Of a stretch of DNA of 64,000 nt, positions 1 to 9,146 are shown in pieces. The stretch is from Polyangiaceae bacterium (GTDB lineage: Bacteria > Myxococcota_A > Polyangia > Polyangiales > Polyangiaceae): positions 1 through 64,000 of the forward strand of contig JAQSWN010000013.1 in the NCBI GenBank assembly GCA_029266615.1, read 5' to 3'. The notes under the pieces were generated by a model. That model saw only the letters and a list, made by a program, of their open reading frames with translations, was not told where the DNA came from and did not search any database. The position numbers were made by a program, and so were the translations under genes. Positions within the stretch are counted from its first letter, which is position 1; each line of letters begins with the position of its first letter.

Positions 1-1
1 G

Positions 2-673
2 AGTGCGTTCGGCGGCTCGGCAGGCATGAGCACCAGCGGCGCCGGTGGCACGGGTGGCGCCGGCGGTAGCGGAGGCGTGAGCGGTGGTGGCAGCGGCGGG
101 ACCAGCGGTGCGGGCGGCATGAGCGGCGCTGCCGGTATGGGCGGCGTGAGCGGCGCTGCTGGCATGGGCGGCGTGAGCGGCGCTGCCGGCACGGGCGGCG
201 CGAGTGGCGCTGCTGGCATGGGCGGCATGAGCGGCGCTGCTGGCATGGGCGGTATGAGCGGCGCTGCTGGCATGGGCGGCGCGGGAGGCGCGGCTGGTGC
301 TTCGGGCGGCGGGCAGGGTGGCGGTGGCATGGGCGGCATGGGCGGCACCGCGGGAGCAGCCGGAGGGGGCGGGGCGGCGGGTATGATGAGCGGCGGGATG
401 GCGGGTACGAGCGGCGCTGCCGGCGGCGGCGGCATGGGCGGCGGTGCGTCGTGCGCGACCGGCTGGCAAGGCAACGCGATGTGCGACTCTTGCTCCGCGC
501 AGACCCAGTCCGACCTGAAGGCGTGCGCAGCGGTTCTGGATTGCTACGTGATGAACGATTGCGGCCCTGCCAGCTGCTCCAGCAACGACGCGACGTGCGG
601 CGCCAACAAGCTTCAGAAGGGCACCGCCGCGTATCCAATCGCCAAGCAGGTCTACGACTGCATGTGCGATTGA
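2..673 (+). CDS. Gly-rich secreted protein with Cys-rich C-terminus (5' partial)
   Basis: The reading frame is open to the left edge, so the N-terminus, presumably a lipoprotein signal, lies outside the window; the first internal ATG is at 26. About 140 residues are almost only Gly, Ala, Ser and Met, including six 9-residue repeats, and look like a flexible linker. The last ~75 residues form a compact cysteine-rich domain with about ten Cys (CATGW, CDSCSAQ, CAAVLDCYV, CGPASCSS, and C-D at the very end). This linker plus Cys-domain design is common in myxobacterial exported proteins. The function is unknown; I infer an extracytoplasmic location. Confidence 0.7.
   Translation, partial: SAFGGSAGMSTSGAGGTGGAGGSGGVSGGGSGGTSGAGGMSGAAGMGGVSGAAGMGGVSGAAGTGGASGAAGMGGMSGAAGMGGMSGAAGMGGAGGAAGASGGGQGGGGMGGMGGTAGAAGGGGAAGMMSGGMAGTSGAAGGGGMGGGASCATGWQGNAMCDSCSAQTQSDLKACAAVLDCYVMNDCGPASCSSNDATCGANKLQKGTAAYPIAKQVYDCMCD
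122..283 (+). repeat. 27-bp tandem repeat, six units, coding
   Basis: Six head-to-tail 27-bp units encode the 9-residue unit SGAAGMGGV with variants at positions 6 and 9. Units begin at 122, 149, 176, 203, 230 and 257. Unit length is a multiple of three, so copy number can change without breaking the frame. Confidence 0.85.
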
Positions 674-704
674 GGCCCGCCTATTTCCTAGGTCTCATCG
701 ACGC

Positions 705-1697
705 ATGAGGCCTAGGAAGGGCTCGCCACGATCGCCTCCCGACGCTAGACCTGAGCCGGTGTCGGATTCACTGCTTGCGCGCATCGCGGCTGTTGGTGGT
801 TGGGCAGTCGCGCTTGGGCTCCCGCTCGTGCTCGGGGGGCTGGCTTGCTCCCATTCGCGTGGTTTCGTTTCACCGGACCCTCATTCGACCTCGGCTCCGA
901 TCGCTTCGAGCGAGGTACCGATCGCACCGAGCGCGGCACCGCTCGCCTCGATCGCGACTCCCGCTCCGGTCACGTCGGCCACCGTGTCGGCGACGCCGTG
1001 GCCTCCCGCCCCACCGGGCGCTTCGAGCGACTTCTGCATCGAAGGCGTGGACGCATTGGACGAGAGCACCTGCTACGTGCTGCCAGACGCTCCGACGGAG
1101 GAGCTGCTCATCTACCTGCACGGCATCGTCCCGCCCACGAAGATCAGCCGCCAGAAGACGAATTTCGAGACGGTCGTGAAGGCCGCGTCGCGTCGCGCCA
1201 ATGTCGCTGCGCTGATGCCGCGTGGACGCGCCGGACTGGCGCCGAAGGGTCACGAGGGGTGGTGGGGATGGCCAACGTCGCGCGCTAGCTACCAATCATT
1301 GGCAAGCGAGCTGCTAGCCGAGTTGGACGACAAGCGCCGGCGCCTCGAAGTCCTCACGGGGCGACCATTCCAGCGCGTCTACCTTGCGGGCTCTTCGTCG
1401 GGCGCTTACTTCGTCACGGCGCTGGCGAGTCGGCAAGCGCTGCCGGTAGACGGCTACGGCATCATCTCCGGCGGCGCGGATGTTCCGGACGTGGACTTCG
1501 CGAAGTTGCGACGCACTCCGGTTTACATCGGCTTCGGTACGTACGACACCGTGGGCGCCGGAGCCCGCGCATTCGGAGCTCGGCTGGCGCGCGTCGGCTT
1601 CCCGGTCAAAGTCGCGGCCCACCCGCTGTCGCACGGCACCGCCGAAATCTACCTCGACGAAGCCTTCGCCCACTTTCGCGCCGAGCGTACGGATTGA
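705..1697 (+). CDS. Exported alpha/beta-hydrolase (esterase-like)
   Basis: This 330-residue protein has a hydrophobic N-terminal segment (about residues 28-48) ending in GGLAC, which may be a lipobox, then a Ser/Ala/Pro-rich linker. The catalytic domain starts near residue 105. LIYLHGIVPP fits the oxyanion strand; AGSSSGAYF is a nucleophile elbow (G-x-S-x-G type) around residue 230; FGTYDT would supply the acid and PLSHGTAE the histidine. This matches the feruloyl-esterase/PHB-depolymerase-like branch of the alpha/beta-hydrolase fold. The substrate cannot be read from sequence. It begins 31 bp after the previous gene. Confidence 0.65.
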   Translation: MRPRKGSPRSPPDARPEPVSDSLLARIAAVGGWAVALGLPLVLGGLACSHSRGFVSPDPHSTSAPIASSEVPIAPSAAPLASIATPAPVTSATVSATPWPPAPPGASSDFCIEGVDALDESTCYVLPDAPTEELLIYLHGIVPPTKISRQKTNFETVVKAASRRANVAALMPRGRAGLAPKGHEGWWGWPTSRASYQSLASELLAELDDKRRRLEVLTGRPFQRVYLAGSSSGAYFVTALASRQALPVDGYGIISGGADVPDVDFAKLRRTPVYIGFGTYDTVGAGARAFGARLARVGFPVKVAAHPLSHGTAEIYLDEAFAHFRAERTD

Positions 1698-1949
1698 GCG
1701 GGGGTCGCGCGGGGCGCGTCACGCGGTTGCGCGCGGGCAGGGCGCGTGCGAAAGTGCGCTCCTCATGGCTCGCGCTCGCTTCAGCTTTCACCTCCGCGCT
1801 CGCGCCGTGGTAGCTCCGCGCGACGGCCATCACGCCGTGCATCATCCGCATCTCGCGGAGTGAGCCGGCGCCAAAACCAACGAAACCGCAACGTTTCGAG
1901 CCCGCTCCTCCTCAGGCAGCAGGTTCGACTTTCGTCGCGGTTAGCGGGC

Positions 1950-3314
1950 ATGGCTCCGACCGCGATCGGAGATGCACCCGTGACCGAAACACCGCCCGAT
2001 AGCCGCCCAGCTCCCTTTTCCGTCCCCGTTCTCACGTACCCACGCGCGCAGGCGACGGTCGCCGAGCGCCTGGCCCGGCGAGCGTCTCTCATCGATGCCG
2101 ACCTGGTGACCCGCGTGCACGCCCTCTTCACCCAGGTGAAGGAGCACGGCGACCGCGCGGTGCTGGCCGCGACACGCGCTCACGATGGCGTGAGCCTCAC
2201 CACGTCGCACATCCCCGAAGCCACGCTGCAGGCCGCGATTGGTGAGCTGCCGACGTCGCTGCGTGCGGCCATCGACGTGGCTAGAGAACGCATCGAGCGC
2301 GTGAATCGCGAGCTCGTCCCTCGCGACGTCTTTCGCGAGATGGAGCCCGGCGTTCGCGTCGGGGAGCTCTACCGACCTCTCGATTCGGTCGCGCTGTGGG
2401 TCCCGTGCCGCAAGGGGCCGCTGCTCTCTACCGCCCTCATGCTCGTCACCGCTGCGCGCGTCGCAGGCGTCCCCCGTATCGTCGTGCTGATGCCACCACG
2501 CGCCGATGGCTCGACGGATGCCGCGACCCTCGCCGCCGCGCGGTTGGCGGGGGCTCATGACTGCTACGTCGGCAACGGAGTGGCCTTGCTGGCGGCCGCG
2601 ACCCACGGCACCGAGAGCCTTCCGCGCGTAGCGGGCGTCTTCGGGCCGGGCCCAGGCGCGATCGCGATTGCGATGGCAACGGCTGGGATGTTCGGGTTGA
2701 AGACGGTGGTCGGTATCGGGCCGACCGACTGCGCCGTCCTCGCCGACGAGAGCGCCGAACCGCGTCTGGTGGCCTGGGACTTGGCGAGCGAAGCCGAGCA
2801 CGGCCCCGACTCCGCGTCGCTACTCGCAACCTCGTCGGAGTCTCTGGCGCGCGCTGTCGCGACCGAGCTTGGGGCCATCATCGATGGGGCGCCCGCCGCC
2901 CGGCGCGAGAACCTCTGCCAAGTCTTCGGCGAAGCCGGGCGCGGTATGCTGGTCGTCACGCCGGACTTTTCCGCCGCGTGCGCGCTAGCGGCGATCTTCG
3001 CACCCGAGCACTTGTCGATCGCCTGTCGTCCCGAGCGCCGAGAAGCGGCCCTGGCGTCGGCGGTCGCCGGGGAGGTCCTGCTTGGGCCCTACACTCCGTT
3101 TGCCGCCGCCAACTACGCGCTCGGCATCACGGCCGTGCTACCGACGAACGGAGCTGCGCGCTCCATTTCCGGCGTCACTGCCCGCGACATGCTCCGCACC
3201 ACGACGGTTGGAGAGTTGGACGCGGCCGCGCTGGCGGCGCTGACACCCACCATCGTTGCCCTGGCTCGCTACGAAGGGCTGCCGTGCCACGCGTCTGCGG
3301 CCGAAGCTCGGTAG
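1950..3314 (+). CDS. Histidinol dehydrogenase-family protein, divergent
   Basis: The 454-residue product aligns by eye along its length with HisD, the zinc enzyme oxidising histidinol to histidine. Conserved blocks are LLSTALMLVTAAR (~158), FGPGPGA (~231), AEHGPDS (~282), FAPEHLSI with the catalytic Glu-His pair (353-354), VLPTNGAA (~397) and a C-terminal EGLPCH. Two zinc-ligand positions differ from E. coli HisD as I recall it: Gln259 is Glu281 here and Asp360 is Asn388. PAGPSEV is replaced by VGIGPTD. No other his gene is adjacent. It may be a true HisD or a paralogue acting on another alcohol, as HpsN does. An upstream in-frame extension to 1746 is Arg/Ser-rich and unconvincing, so ATG 1950 was chosen. 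Confidence 0.75.
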   Translation: MAPTAIGDAPVTETPPDSRPAPFSVPVLTYPRAQATVAERLARRASLIDADLVTRVHALFTQVKEHGDRAVLAATRAHDGVSLTTSHIPEATLQAAIGELPTSLRAAIDVARERIERVNRELVPRDVFREMEPGVRVGELYRPLDSVALWVPCRKGPLLSTALMLVTAARVAGVPRIVVLMPPRADGSTDAATLAAARLAGAHDCYVGNGVALLAAATHGTESLPRVAGVFGPGPGAIAIAMATAGMFGLKTVVGIGPTDCAVLADESAEPRLVAWDLASEAEHGPDSASLLATSSESLARAVATELGAIIDGAPAARRENLCQVFGEAGRGMLVVTPDFSAACALAAIFAPEHLSIACRPERREAALASAVAGEVLLGPYTPFAAANYALGITAVLPTNGAARSISGVTARDMLRTTTVGELDAAALAALTPTIVALARYEGLPCHASAAEAR

Positions 3315-3399
3315 CCATCGAACATTTCGTGCGCAATGTCTTGCATAACAGAAATCTGTGCATTATGACGACGGTCATGAACGTCGAAGCCTGTCTCTA

Positions 3400-3434
3400 G
3401 TCGCCAGAAGCGCCCTTCGGGGCGGTCTGGCGAC
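3400..3434 (+). terminator. Long GC-rich hairpin after hisD-like gene
   Basis: The arms GTCGCCAGA and TCTGGCGAC pair perfectly around an inner, nearly complete stem AGCGCCC/GGGCGGT closed by a TTCG tetraloop. TTT follows. It lies 86 bp past the hisD-like stop and 22 bp before the sulfatase ATG, so it could be a terminator or part of the sulfatase leader. Confidence 0.65.
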
Positions 3435-3455
3435 TTTCATCGAAAGGTTCGGTTC

Positions 3456-5528
3456 ATGACGCATCTGCGCGGTAAAGCAGGCCTCGTTACGAAGCTCGGC
3501 GTGCTTCCGGTCGTTTGCTCGTTGGCATTGTCACCTCTCAACGGCTGCGCGAGCGCACCGCTCGACAGCGACAACGGGAGTGAGGAGCAGGTCGGCTCGC
3601 TCGGGGTCAACTTGGAGGTCGCTTCCGGCGTCTCGCTCGACACCGTGGCGTACACCATCGCGGGTAACGGGTTCAAGAAGGACGGCACGATTGACGTGAG
3701 CGGCGCGCCCACGATCAGCGGCACGATCGGCGGCATCCCCGCGGGGAGCGGCTACACGCTGACGCTTACGGCCACGTCGACGGACGGCAAGACGACGTTC
3801 AGCGGCTCAGCAAAGTTCGACGTGACGGCGGGCAAGACCTCATCGGTCACGATCCGGCTCAAGGGTACCTCTGCGACGGGTAACGGCAGCGTCGCCGTGA
3901 ACGGATCGCTCAACGTCGCCCCCGTCGTCGACGAAGTGACCATCACTCCGTCGTCGGTGAACGTCGGAAGCTCCATCAGCCTGCGCAGCGTCGCGCGGGA
4001 CCCGGATGAGTCGCCCGCGGCCTTGACCTACTATTGGTCAACGACGGGCGGCGTCATCTCCGACCCCATCGTGCCCAACGCCACGTTGACGAGCGACCGT
4101 CCCGGCACTTTCACGGTCAAGCTCACGGTTTCAGACGGAGAGTTCACGGCGACGTCGTCGACGACCGTCACCTTCGTCGACGACGAGGGAGGCGGCGGCG
4201 CTGGTGGCGGCAACGGTACGGCCCAGCCCAACGTGCTGCTCATCATCGCTGACGATTGGGGCGCAGAATCGACCAGCTTCTACCCGGAGCTGGTCGGCAA
4301 CAGCGGCGCGGTGCCGGTGCCGAGCGTCGAGTCGCTCGCCAACAACGGCCTCGTGTTCGACAACGCCTGGTCCACCCCGGCGTGCTCCATGACCCGCAGC
4401 ACGATCGTCACCGGACAGTACGGTTACCGCACGGGCGTCACTTCCGTGGGCGCGGTGCTACCGACGGACACGGTCACCGTGTTCGATCGGCTCAACCAGG
4501 GCAGCCCCGACTACGCGCATGCGTTCTTCGGCAAATACCACCTGGGTGGCGGCTTGTTCGATCCGCTCGCCGGCGGCACCTTCGCAGGCGCGCCGAGCAT
4601 CCTCCAGCACGCGCGGGACCTGGGTATCAAGGCGTTCCAAGGCATTCTTGGCGGCGCGGTCGTCGACTACTACAGCTGGAACATCTTCGACATCAACGGG
4701 CCCGCCAAGCCCACGACCACCTTCGCCACGACGGCTCTCACGGACCTCGCGATCGACTTCATCCAAGATCAGAAAGACAAGCGCCCCGGTAAGCCTTGGT
4801 TCTTGTACCAGGCCTACAACGCGCCCCACGCCGCGAACGGTGGCAACAGCCCCTACCAGGTGCCGCCGCCCTACTTGCACTCGGTCGATCTCTCGGCCGT
4901 CGGCAACCCAGCTCCCGGAACTAGCGCGACGAATATCCCCGTTTACAAGGCAAATATCCAAAGCTTGGACACGGAGATTGGTCGCTTGCTAGCGGAGGTG
5001 GATCTCGAGAACACGGTGGTCATCTTCGTGGGCGACAACGGCACGCCCTCGGTCGTCAAAGACGAGGGATCTCGCATCCGCGGCTCCAAGGGCAGCGCTT
5101 ACGAAGGCGGGGTCCGGGTGCCGTTCGTCGTCGCTGGTGCCGGCGTCACGCGACGCGGTCGTGAGGACGACCTCGTGCAGACGAACGACATCTACGCCAC
5201 CGTGCTCTCCTTGGCGGGGGTGGAGGCGGACAACGTCAGTAGCAGCTACAGCATCGAGCCGCTGCTTACCGACGAAACCGCGACCACCGGCCGCACCCAC
5301 TCCTTCACGGAGACCTCGAACGGTACCAGCAACCGCCGCTACGCGATCCGCGACAAGCGCTACAAGTTGGTTTCGAACCTCGGCGTGCGGGAGCTCTACG
5401 ATCTCGTCGCCGACCCGCTGGAGACGACGGACTTGCTGGCCAGCGCGCCGCACGCGGCGGTCCGGGCCAGTCTCCTGGCAGAGATCGACGCGTTGAACGC
5501 CGACGCTCGCCCCGGCTACTTCCCGTAA
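3456..5528 (+). CDS. Sulfatase-family lipoprotein with PKD-like domain
   Basis: The protein has 690 residues. The signal peptide ends at a likely lipid-attachment Cys (PLNGC, residue 31). Residues ~50-136 form a beta-rich domain, ~158-240 a PKD-like module (DPDESPAALTYYW, FTVKLTVSDGEF), then a Gly linker. The sulfatase domain begins at ~258 with PNVLLIIADDWG, whose Asp pair is the metal site. Sulfatases carry C/S-x-P/A-x-R for conversion to formylglycine; here residues 310-314 are CSMTR, with Met in place of Pro/Ala. FVGDNG (~525) and the GSKGSAYEGGVRVPF block fit the family. An RBS-like GAAAGG sits 9 bp before ATG. Likely substrate is an extracellular sulfate (or phosphonate) ester. Confidence 0.8.
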   Translation: MTHLRGKAGLVTKLGVLPVVCSLALSPLNGCASAPLDSDNGSEEQVGSLGVNLEVASGVSLDTVAYTIAGNGFKKDGTIDVSGAPTISGTIGGIPAGSGYTLTLTATSTDGKTTFSGSAKFDVTAGKTSSVTIRLKGTSATGNGSVAVNGSLNVAPVVDEVTITPSSVNVGSSISLRSVARDPDESPAALTYYWSTTGGVISDPIVPNATLTSDRPGTFTVKLTVSDGEFTATSSTTVTFVDDEGGGGAGGGNGTAQPNVLLIIADDWGAESTSFYPELVGNSGAVPVPSVESLANNGLVFDNAWSTPACSMTRSTIVTGQYGYRTGVTSVGAVLPTDTVTVFDRLNQGSPDYAHAFFGKYHLGGGLFDPLAGGTFAGAPSILQHARDLGIKAFQGILGGAVVDYYSWNIFDINGPAKPTTTFATTALTDLAIDFIQDQKDKRPGKPWFLYQAYNAPHAANGGNSPYQVPPPYLHSVDLSAVGNPAPGTSATNIPVYKANIQSLDTEIGRLLAEVDLENTVVIFVGDNGTPSVVKDEGSRIRGSKGSAYEGGVRVPFVVAGAGVTRRGREDDLVQTNDIYATVLSLAGVEADNVSSSYSIEPLLTDETATTGRTHSFTETSNGTSNRRYAIRDKRYKLVSNLGVRELYDLVADPLETTDLLASAPHAAVRASLLAEIDALNADARPGYFP

Positions 5529-5538
5529 AAAAGAGCTT

Positions 5539-5575
5539 GGCGCCGCTCTCACCCGCACGGGGAGGGAGCGGCGCC
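5539..5575 (+). terminator. 10-bp stem-loop after sulfatase gene
   Basis: The perfect arms GGCGCCGCTC (5539-5548) and GAGCGGCGCC (5566-5575) enclose a 17-nt loop, 10 bp past the sulfatase stop. There is no T-run. It overlaps a possible ATG at 5537, which argues against that ATG as the start of the next gene. Confidence 0.5.
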
Positions 5576-5590
5576 GAGGACCGAAGACCT

Positions 5591-7822
5591 TTGAGAAACT
5601 GGCTGATCCTAGCGGGCGCAGTCGTTTTCGCGGCGCTGCTGGCAATCTCGAACCGTGACCAGCCGCGCGTCATTCCCCCGGCTCTGACGTCATCGGTTCC
5701 CGCGCCTCGACCCCTGCTCCGCGGCCGCGAGCACTTCGTCGGCTCGGCGGTGTGCGCGGATTGTCACCGCGCGCAGAGCGACGCGTACGCAAACTCGCAT
5801 CACGCCAAAGCGCTCGCGACGCCGACCTCATCGCGGTTCGAGGGTCAATCCTTCACCTCCAAGCTCGGCGGCACGACCGAATTTTCGGTGCGCGACGGCG
5901 TGCCCTTGGTGAAGACTCCCGCTCCCGTCGGTAAAACGGCAACATTTCCGATCCGCTACGTAGCGGGCGTCTGGCCCCTCGAGCAGTACGTGGTCGCGAC
6001 GGAGCGCGGCAAGCTACAGTCGCTCGGCGTCGCCTGGGACGCGCGCGGGTCCGAAGCGGGCGGCGCCCAGTGGTTTCACGTTTACGGCGCGACTGGCGTC
6101 GCTCCGAACGACTCGCTCTTCTTCACCGGTTCCGCGCAGAATTGGAACCACATTTGTGCGGATTGCCACTCCACTTGGGTGGAGCGCAGGTACGACGTGG
6201 CCGCGGACAGCTTCGACACGCGTTGGGCCGAGCTCTCCGTCGGATGCGAGGCTTGTCACGGACCCGGCGCCGAGCACGTTCAGTCGGCCCGGGCCGGAAA
6301 GGCCGAGCCTTTTGCGACCCGGCTCGCGCGGTCCGAGCCATGGATGCCTTCGGAAACCGGCAGCCCGATCCCGCGCGCGAAAGACGACGTGGAGCTCGAG
6401 GTATGCGCCCCTTGCCACAGCCGTCGCTCTCCGCTCAAGGAGGGCTTCGTGGCGAGCGATCCGTTCCTGGACTCTTTCGAGCCTGACTTGCTTCGGCCTG
6501 GCCGTTACCACGCGGACGGGCAAGTGGAAGGCGAGGTCTTCGAGTGGGGCTCGTTTAAGCAGAGCCGCATGCACCACGCGGGAGTCAAATGCTCGGACTG
6601 CCACGAGCCGCACTCGGGCAAGCCCCTCGCAGAAGGCAACGCGTTGTGCGTGCGCTGCCACGAGCGCACGCGCTTCGACGTGACGGAGCACTCACGGCAC
6701 CAGGGATTCGGCGCGCCGCGCTGCATCGACTGCCACATGCCTCCCGTAACGTTCATGCAGGTGCACGAGCGGAGAGACCACTCGATACGCATCCCGCGGC
6801 CTGACCACAGCGTCGCGTTTGGGGTCCCCAACGCATGCAATGGCTGCCATGGCAAGCAGCCCGCGAGCTGGGCTCAAGGCTGGGTCGAAAAGTGGGCCCC
6901 GGCTGCGAAAACGAGAGCACATTTCGCGGACGCGCTCGCTTCCGATCGCCAGGGAACGCTGGACGCCCCGCGCAGATTGCGCGCGCTGGCTGGCGACGTC
7001 GCGGCTCCGGCCATCGCCCGCGCCACCGCGCTCGAGCGCCTCGCCAGCTATCCCTCGGAACGCACCCTCGGCGCCCTGCGGACGGCGCTCACCAGCTCGG
7101 ACGCGCTCGTCGTGTATGGCGCCGTGAAGGGAGCCGCGACGCTCGCTCCGCCTCAACGCTCCCCGTTGCTGGCGCCTGCGCTTCGGCACGAACGTCGTGT
7201 GGTGCGCATCGCGGCCGCAAAAGCTCTGGCCGGATTGCCCACGAGCTCACCGGACGCGCTACAGCGTGCTTTTGCCGAGGTGGAGCAGAGCTTCGAAGTG
7301 AGCGCGTCGCGCGCGGAGACGCACGTGGAGCGCAGCGCCTTCGAGCTCGCGCGAGGGCGGCTCGCGGAAGCCGAACGCGCCTTGCAGAGCGCGCTTCGCC
7401 TCGACCCTTGCTCCATCGCCGCACACCTCAACTTCGCCGACCTACATCGCCAGCGCGGCGACGAAGTCGCGTCGGAGCGCGCCATCCGCGCCGCGCTCAC
7501 GTGCGACCCCCAGAGCGCGTCCGCTCACCACGCGCTCGGGCTCTGGCAGGTAAGAAGCAAGCAAGCGCTCGCGGCGCGCGCGAGCCTCAGCAAGGCCGTT
7601 CAGCTGGCGCCCACGGACGCGCGATTCAGCTATGTGCTGGCGGTCGCGCTCGCCGGCAGCGGCGACCGGGCGGGCGCGATTCGAGTGTTGGAAGACGCGC
7701 TGGAAGAGCGCCCCAACGACGCGAACACGCTGCAAGCTTTGCAAACCTACCTTCGCGAAGCCGGCCAGCTCGCTCGAGCCGCGGAGCTGCGCCGCCAGCT
7801 CGAACGACTCACTAACGAGTAG
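5591..7822 (+). CDS. Octaheme c-type cytochrome with HEAT-like and TPR repeats
   Basis: A membrane-anchored signal segment (RNWLILAGAVVFAALLAI) leads into a domain with eight CxxCH haem sites: CADCH twice, CEACH, CAPCH, CSDCH, CVRCH, CIDCH and CNGCH. The order and spacing resemble the cytochrome c554/multihaem family. After about residue 430 the protein changes to an alpha-helical HEAT-like segment and then TPR units (LNFADLHRQRGDE, HHALGLWQVRSKQ). It should sit on the periplasmic side and carry electrons, with the TPRs binding a partner. TTG 5591 is preferred because GAGGA lies 10 bp upstream and the alternative ATG 5537 falls in a hairpin. Reductase activity, for example toward nitrogen compounds, cannot be decided. 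Confidence 0.8.
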   Translation: MRNWLILAGAVVFAALLAISNRDQPRVIPPALTSSVPAPRPLLRGREHFVGSAVCADCHRAQSDAYANSHHAKALATPTSSRFEGQSFTSKLGGTTEFSVRDGVPLVKTPAPVGKTATFPIRYVAGVWPLEQYVVATERGKLQSLGVAWDARGSEAGGAQWFHVYGATGVAPNDSLFFTGSAQNWNHICADCHSTWVERRYDVAADSFDTRWAELSVGCEACHGPGAEHVQSARAGKAEPFATRLARSEPWMPSETGSPIPRAKDDVELEVCAPCHSRRSPLKEGFVASDPFLDSFEPDLLRPGRYHADGQVEGEVFEWGSFKQSRMHHAGVKCSDCHEPHSGKPLAEGNALCVRCHERTRFDVTEHSRHQGFGAPRCIDCHMPPVTFMQVHERRDHSIRIPRPDHSVAFGVPNACNGCHGKQPASWAQGWVEKWAPAAKTRAHFADALASDRQGTLDAPRRLRALAGDVAAPAIARATALERLASYPSERTLGALRTALTSSDALVVYGAVKGAATLAPPQRSPLLAPALRHERRVVRIAAAKALAGLPTSSPDALQRAFAEVEQSFEVSASRAETHVERSAFELARGRLAEAERALQSALRLDPCSIAAHLNFADLHRQRGDEVASERAIRAALTCDPQSASAHHALGLWQVRSKQALAARASLSKAVQLAPTDARFSYVLAVALAGSGDRAGAIRVLEDALEERPNDANTLQALQTYLREAGQLARAAELRRQLERLTNE

Positions 7823-7911
7823 AGTCCCCGGTAAGCGGTCACGGACTTCTGGGTCGGCACGTGGGCACGTTCGGAGCCGGGAAAGGAATTCCTGCCTCGA
7901 TGCGAATCGAC

Positions 7912-8773
7912 TTACAAAGCCGATGCGTCTATCCGCAAGCTCGACGCCGTGTAGACGAGTCGAATGCTGGAGGTCGCATCGGGCGCAGACTTTCACGCGC
8001 TCGCCCGTCGCCCACCGCCACGAATAAGAGAGCTCGAGCTGCTGTGACTCGAGACAGCTCCTGAAGGCGCCTTCCGTGCGGCAAGCCGACGGTATGCCAC
8101 GCGTGGCCGCCTCCGTAGGACCGTACTTGCTAGTGAGGTTGGCCTTCAAGGCCACGACGTTGCGCGACCAGCTCGCGTTCGGGCGGTGCTCGAGCGTGAC
8201 GCCACATGCGCGGCCGGCGCAGAACCGCACGGCCGTCGTGGCTTCGAAGCCTAGTGGCGCCGCTGTCCCCGAGCAGCGGCCGAGCTGCGGCTCGAGCTGG
8301 CTCCAAGCGTACCCGGCCTCCTCGCACCGCCGTTGCGTATCCTCGCGCGTCTTTCCGAACTCGAAGCCACCCGCGCCGGCCGGAGCCGCGCGGGGAGGCT
8401 GCTGGGGACCCAAAGCCTGCTGCACGCGCGCGATACGCCTCGCTTCGCGGTTCTCCTCCTCTTGCGGCGTTTCCGCTTCCTCCCGACACGTCACTTGGTT
8501 CGAGCCCTGCCCGCTCACCAAAACGTCGAACGCGCCATCGCGATTTCGGTGCCGCGTACTTTCATTGATTTGCGTACAAACGAACGTGCGTCCGCGGCAG
8601 CTCGCGACCCAGGTCTGCCCCGACTGCACCAAGATTCCATGACGCCGCTCGTCCGAAATCTCGATCTCGTCCGGCCCGCAACCTATGGCGCCGGCGCTTC
8701 GTGCCTCCTTGCCCATGCAGCCCGTGAGCAACGAAAACCCCAAGATCAACACCCCACTCCTTCGTGCGTTCAT
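7912..8773 (-). pseudogene. Lipoprotein gene with 1-nt frameshift near its 3' end
   Basis: ATG 8773 starts a clear lipoprotein (signal ending LLTGC) with several cysteines, then a Gln/Pro-rich linker and a domain beginning FEFGKTREDTQRRC. The frame is convincing down to WRWATGERVKV. After that the natural end reads in the +1 frame, APDATSSIRLVYTASS, stopping at TAA (7912-7914). One extra base near 7987 breaks the link. If ignored, the original frame runs unnaturally to 7442, antisense to 381 bp of the cytochrome gene. Either a recent pseudogene or a base error. Function unknown. Confidence 0.65.
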
Positions 8774-9146
8774 TGGTACCACCGCCGCCGTCCATAGCAG
8801 CCTGCATGCCACGCAAAACTCGGCGAGATCCTCTACGCTCAGCCCGCCAGTTCGTGCCCGTTCGTCCACGCCTGTGAATCCGTTGCGTCGGTGACGATCG
8901 CGAAGCCGTCATTGCCGCGGGACCGGCTCTGCTCGATTCATGATCCAGATTGCCAATCTCCGAATGCATGGCAGCGCAGTCGAGCTCAGTTCCACGGATC
9001 ATTGTCACCGCCCGGCCCTCGACTCGGCGCGAAGCCGCCCGCGGCAAAGTGACACAGCGGGGGCCAAACGGGGCGAGGACGCCTGTAAATCGCCGCGCGA
9101 TGGGTCGAATGGCGACGGCACGACGTGTGCAGGGTGGCGGCGTCGG

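Noticed and set aside
7442-7911. C-terminal extension of the minus-strand lipoprotein frame
   Set aside because: It is antisense to the cytochrome TPR region; the natural C-terminus is in another frame ending at 7912.
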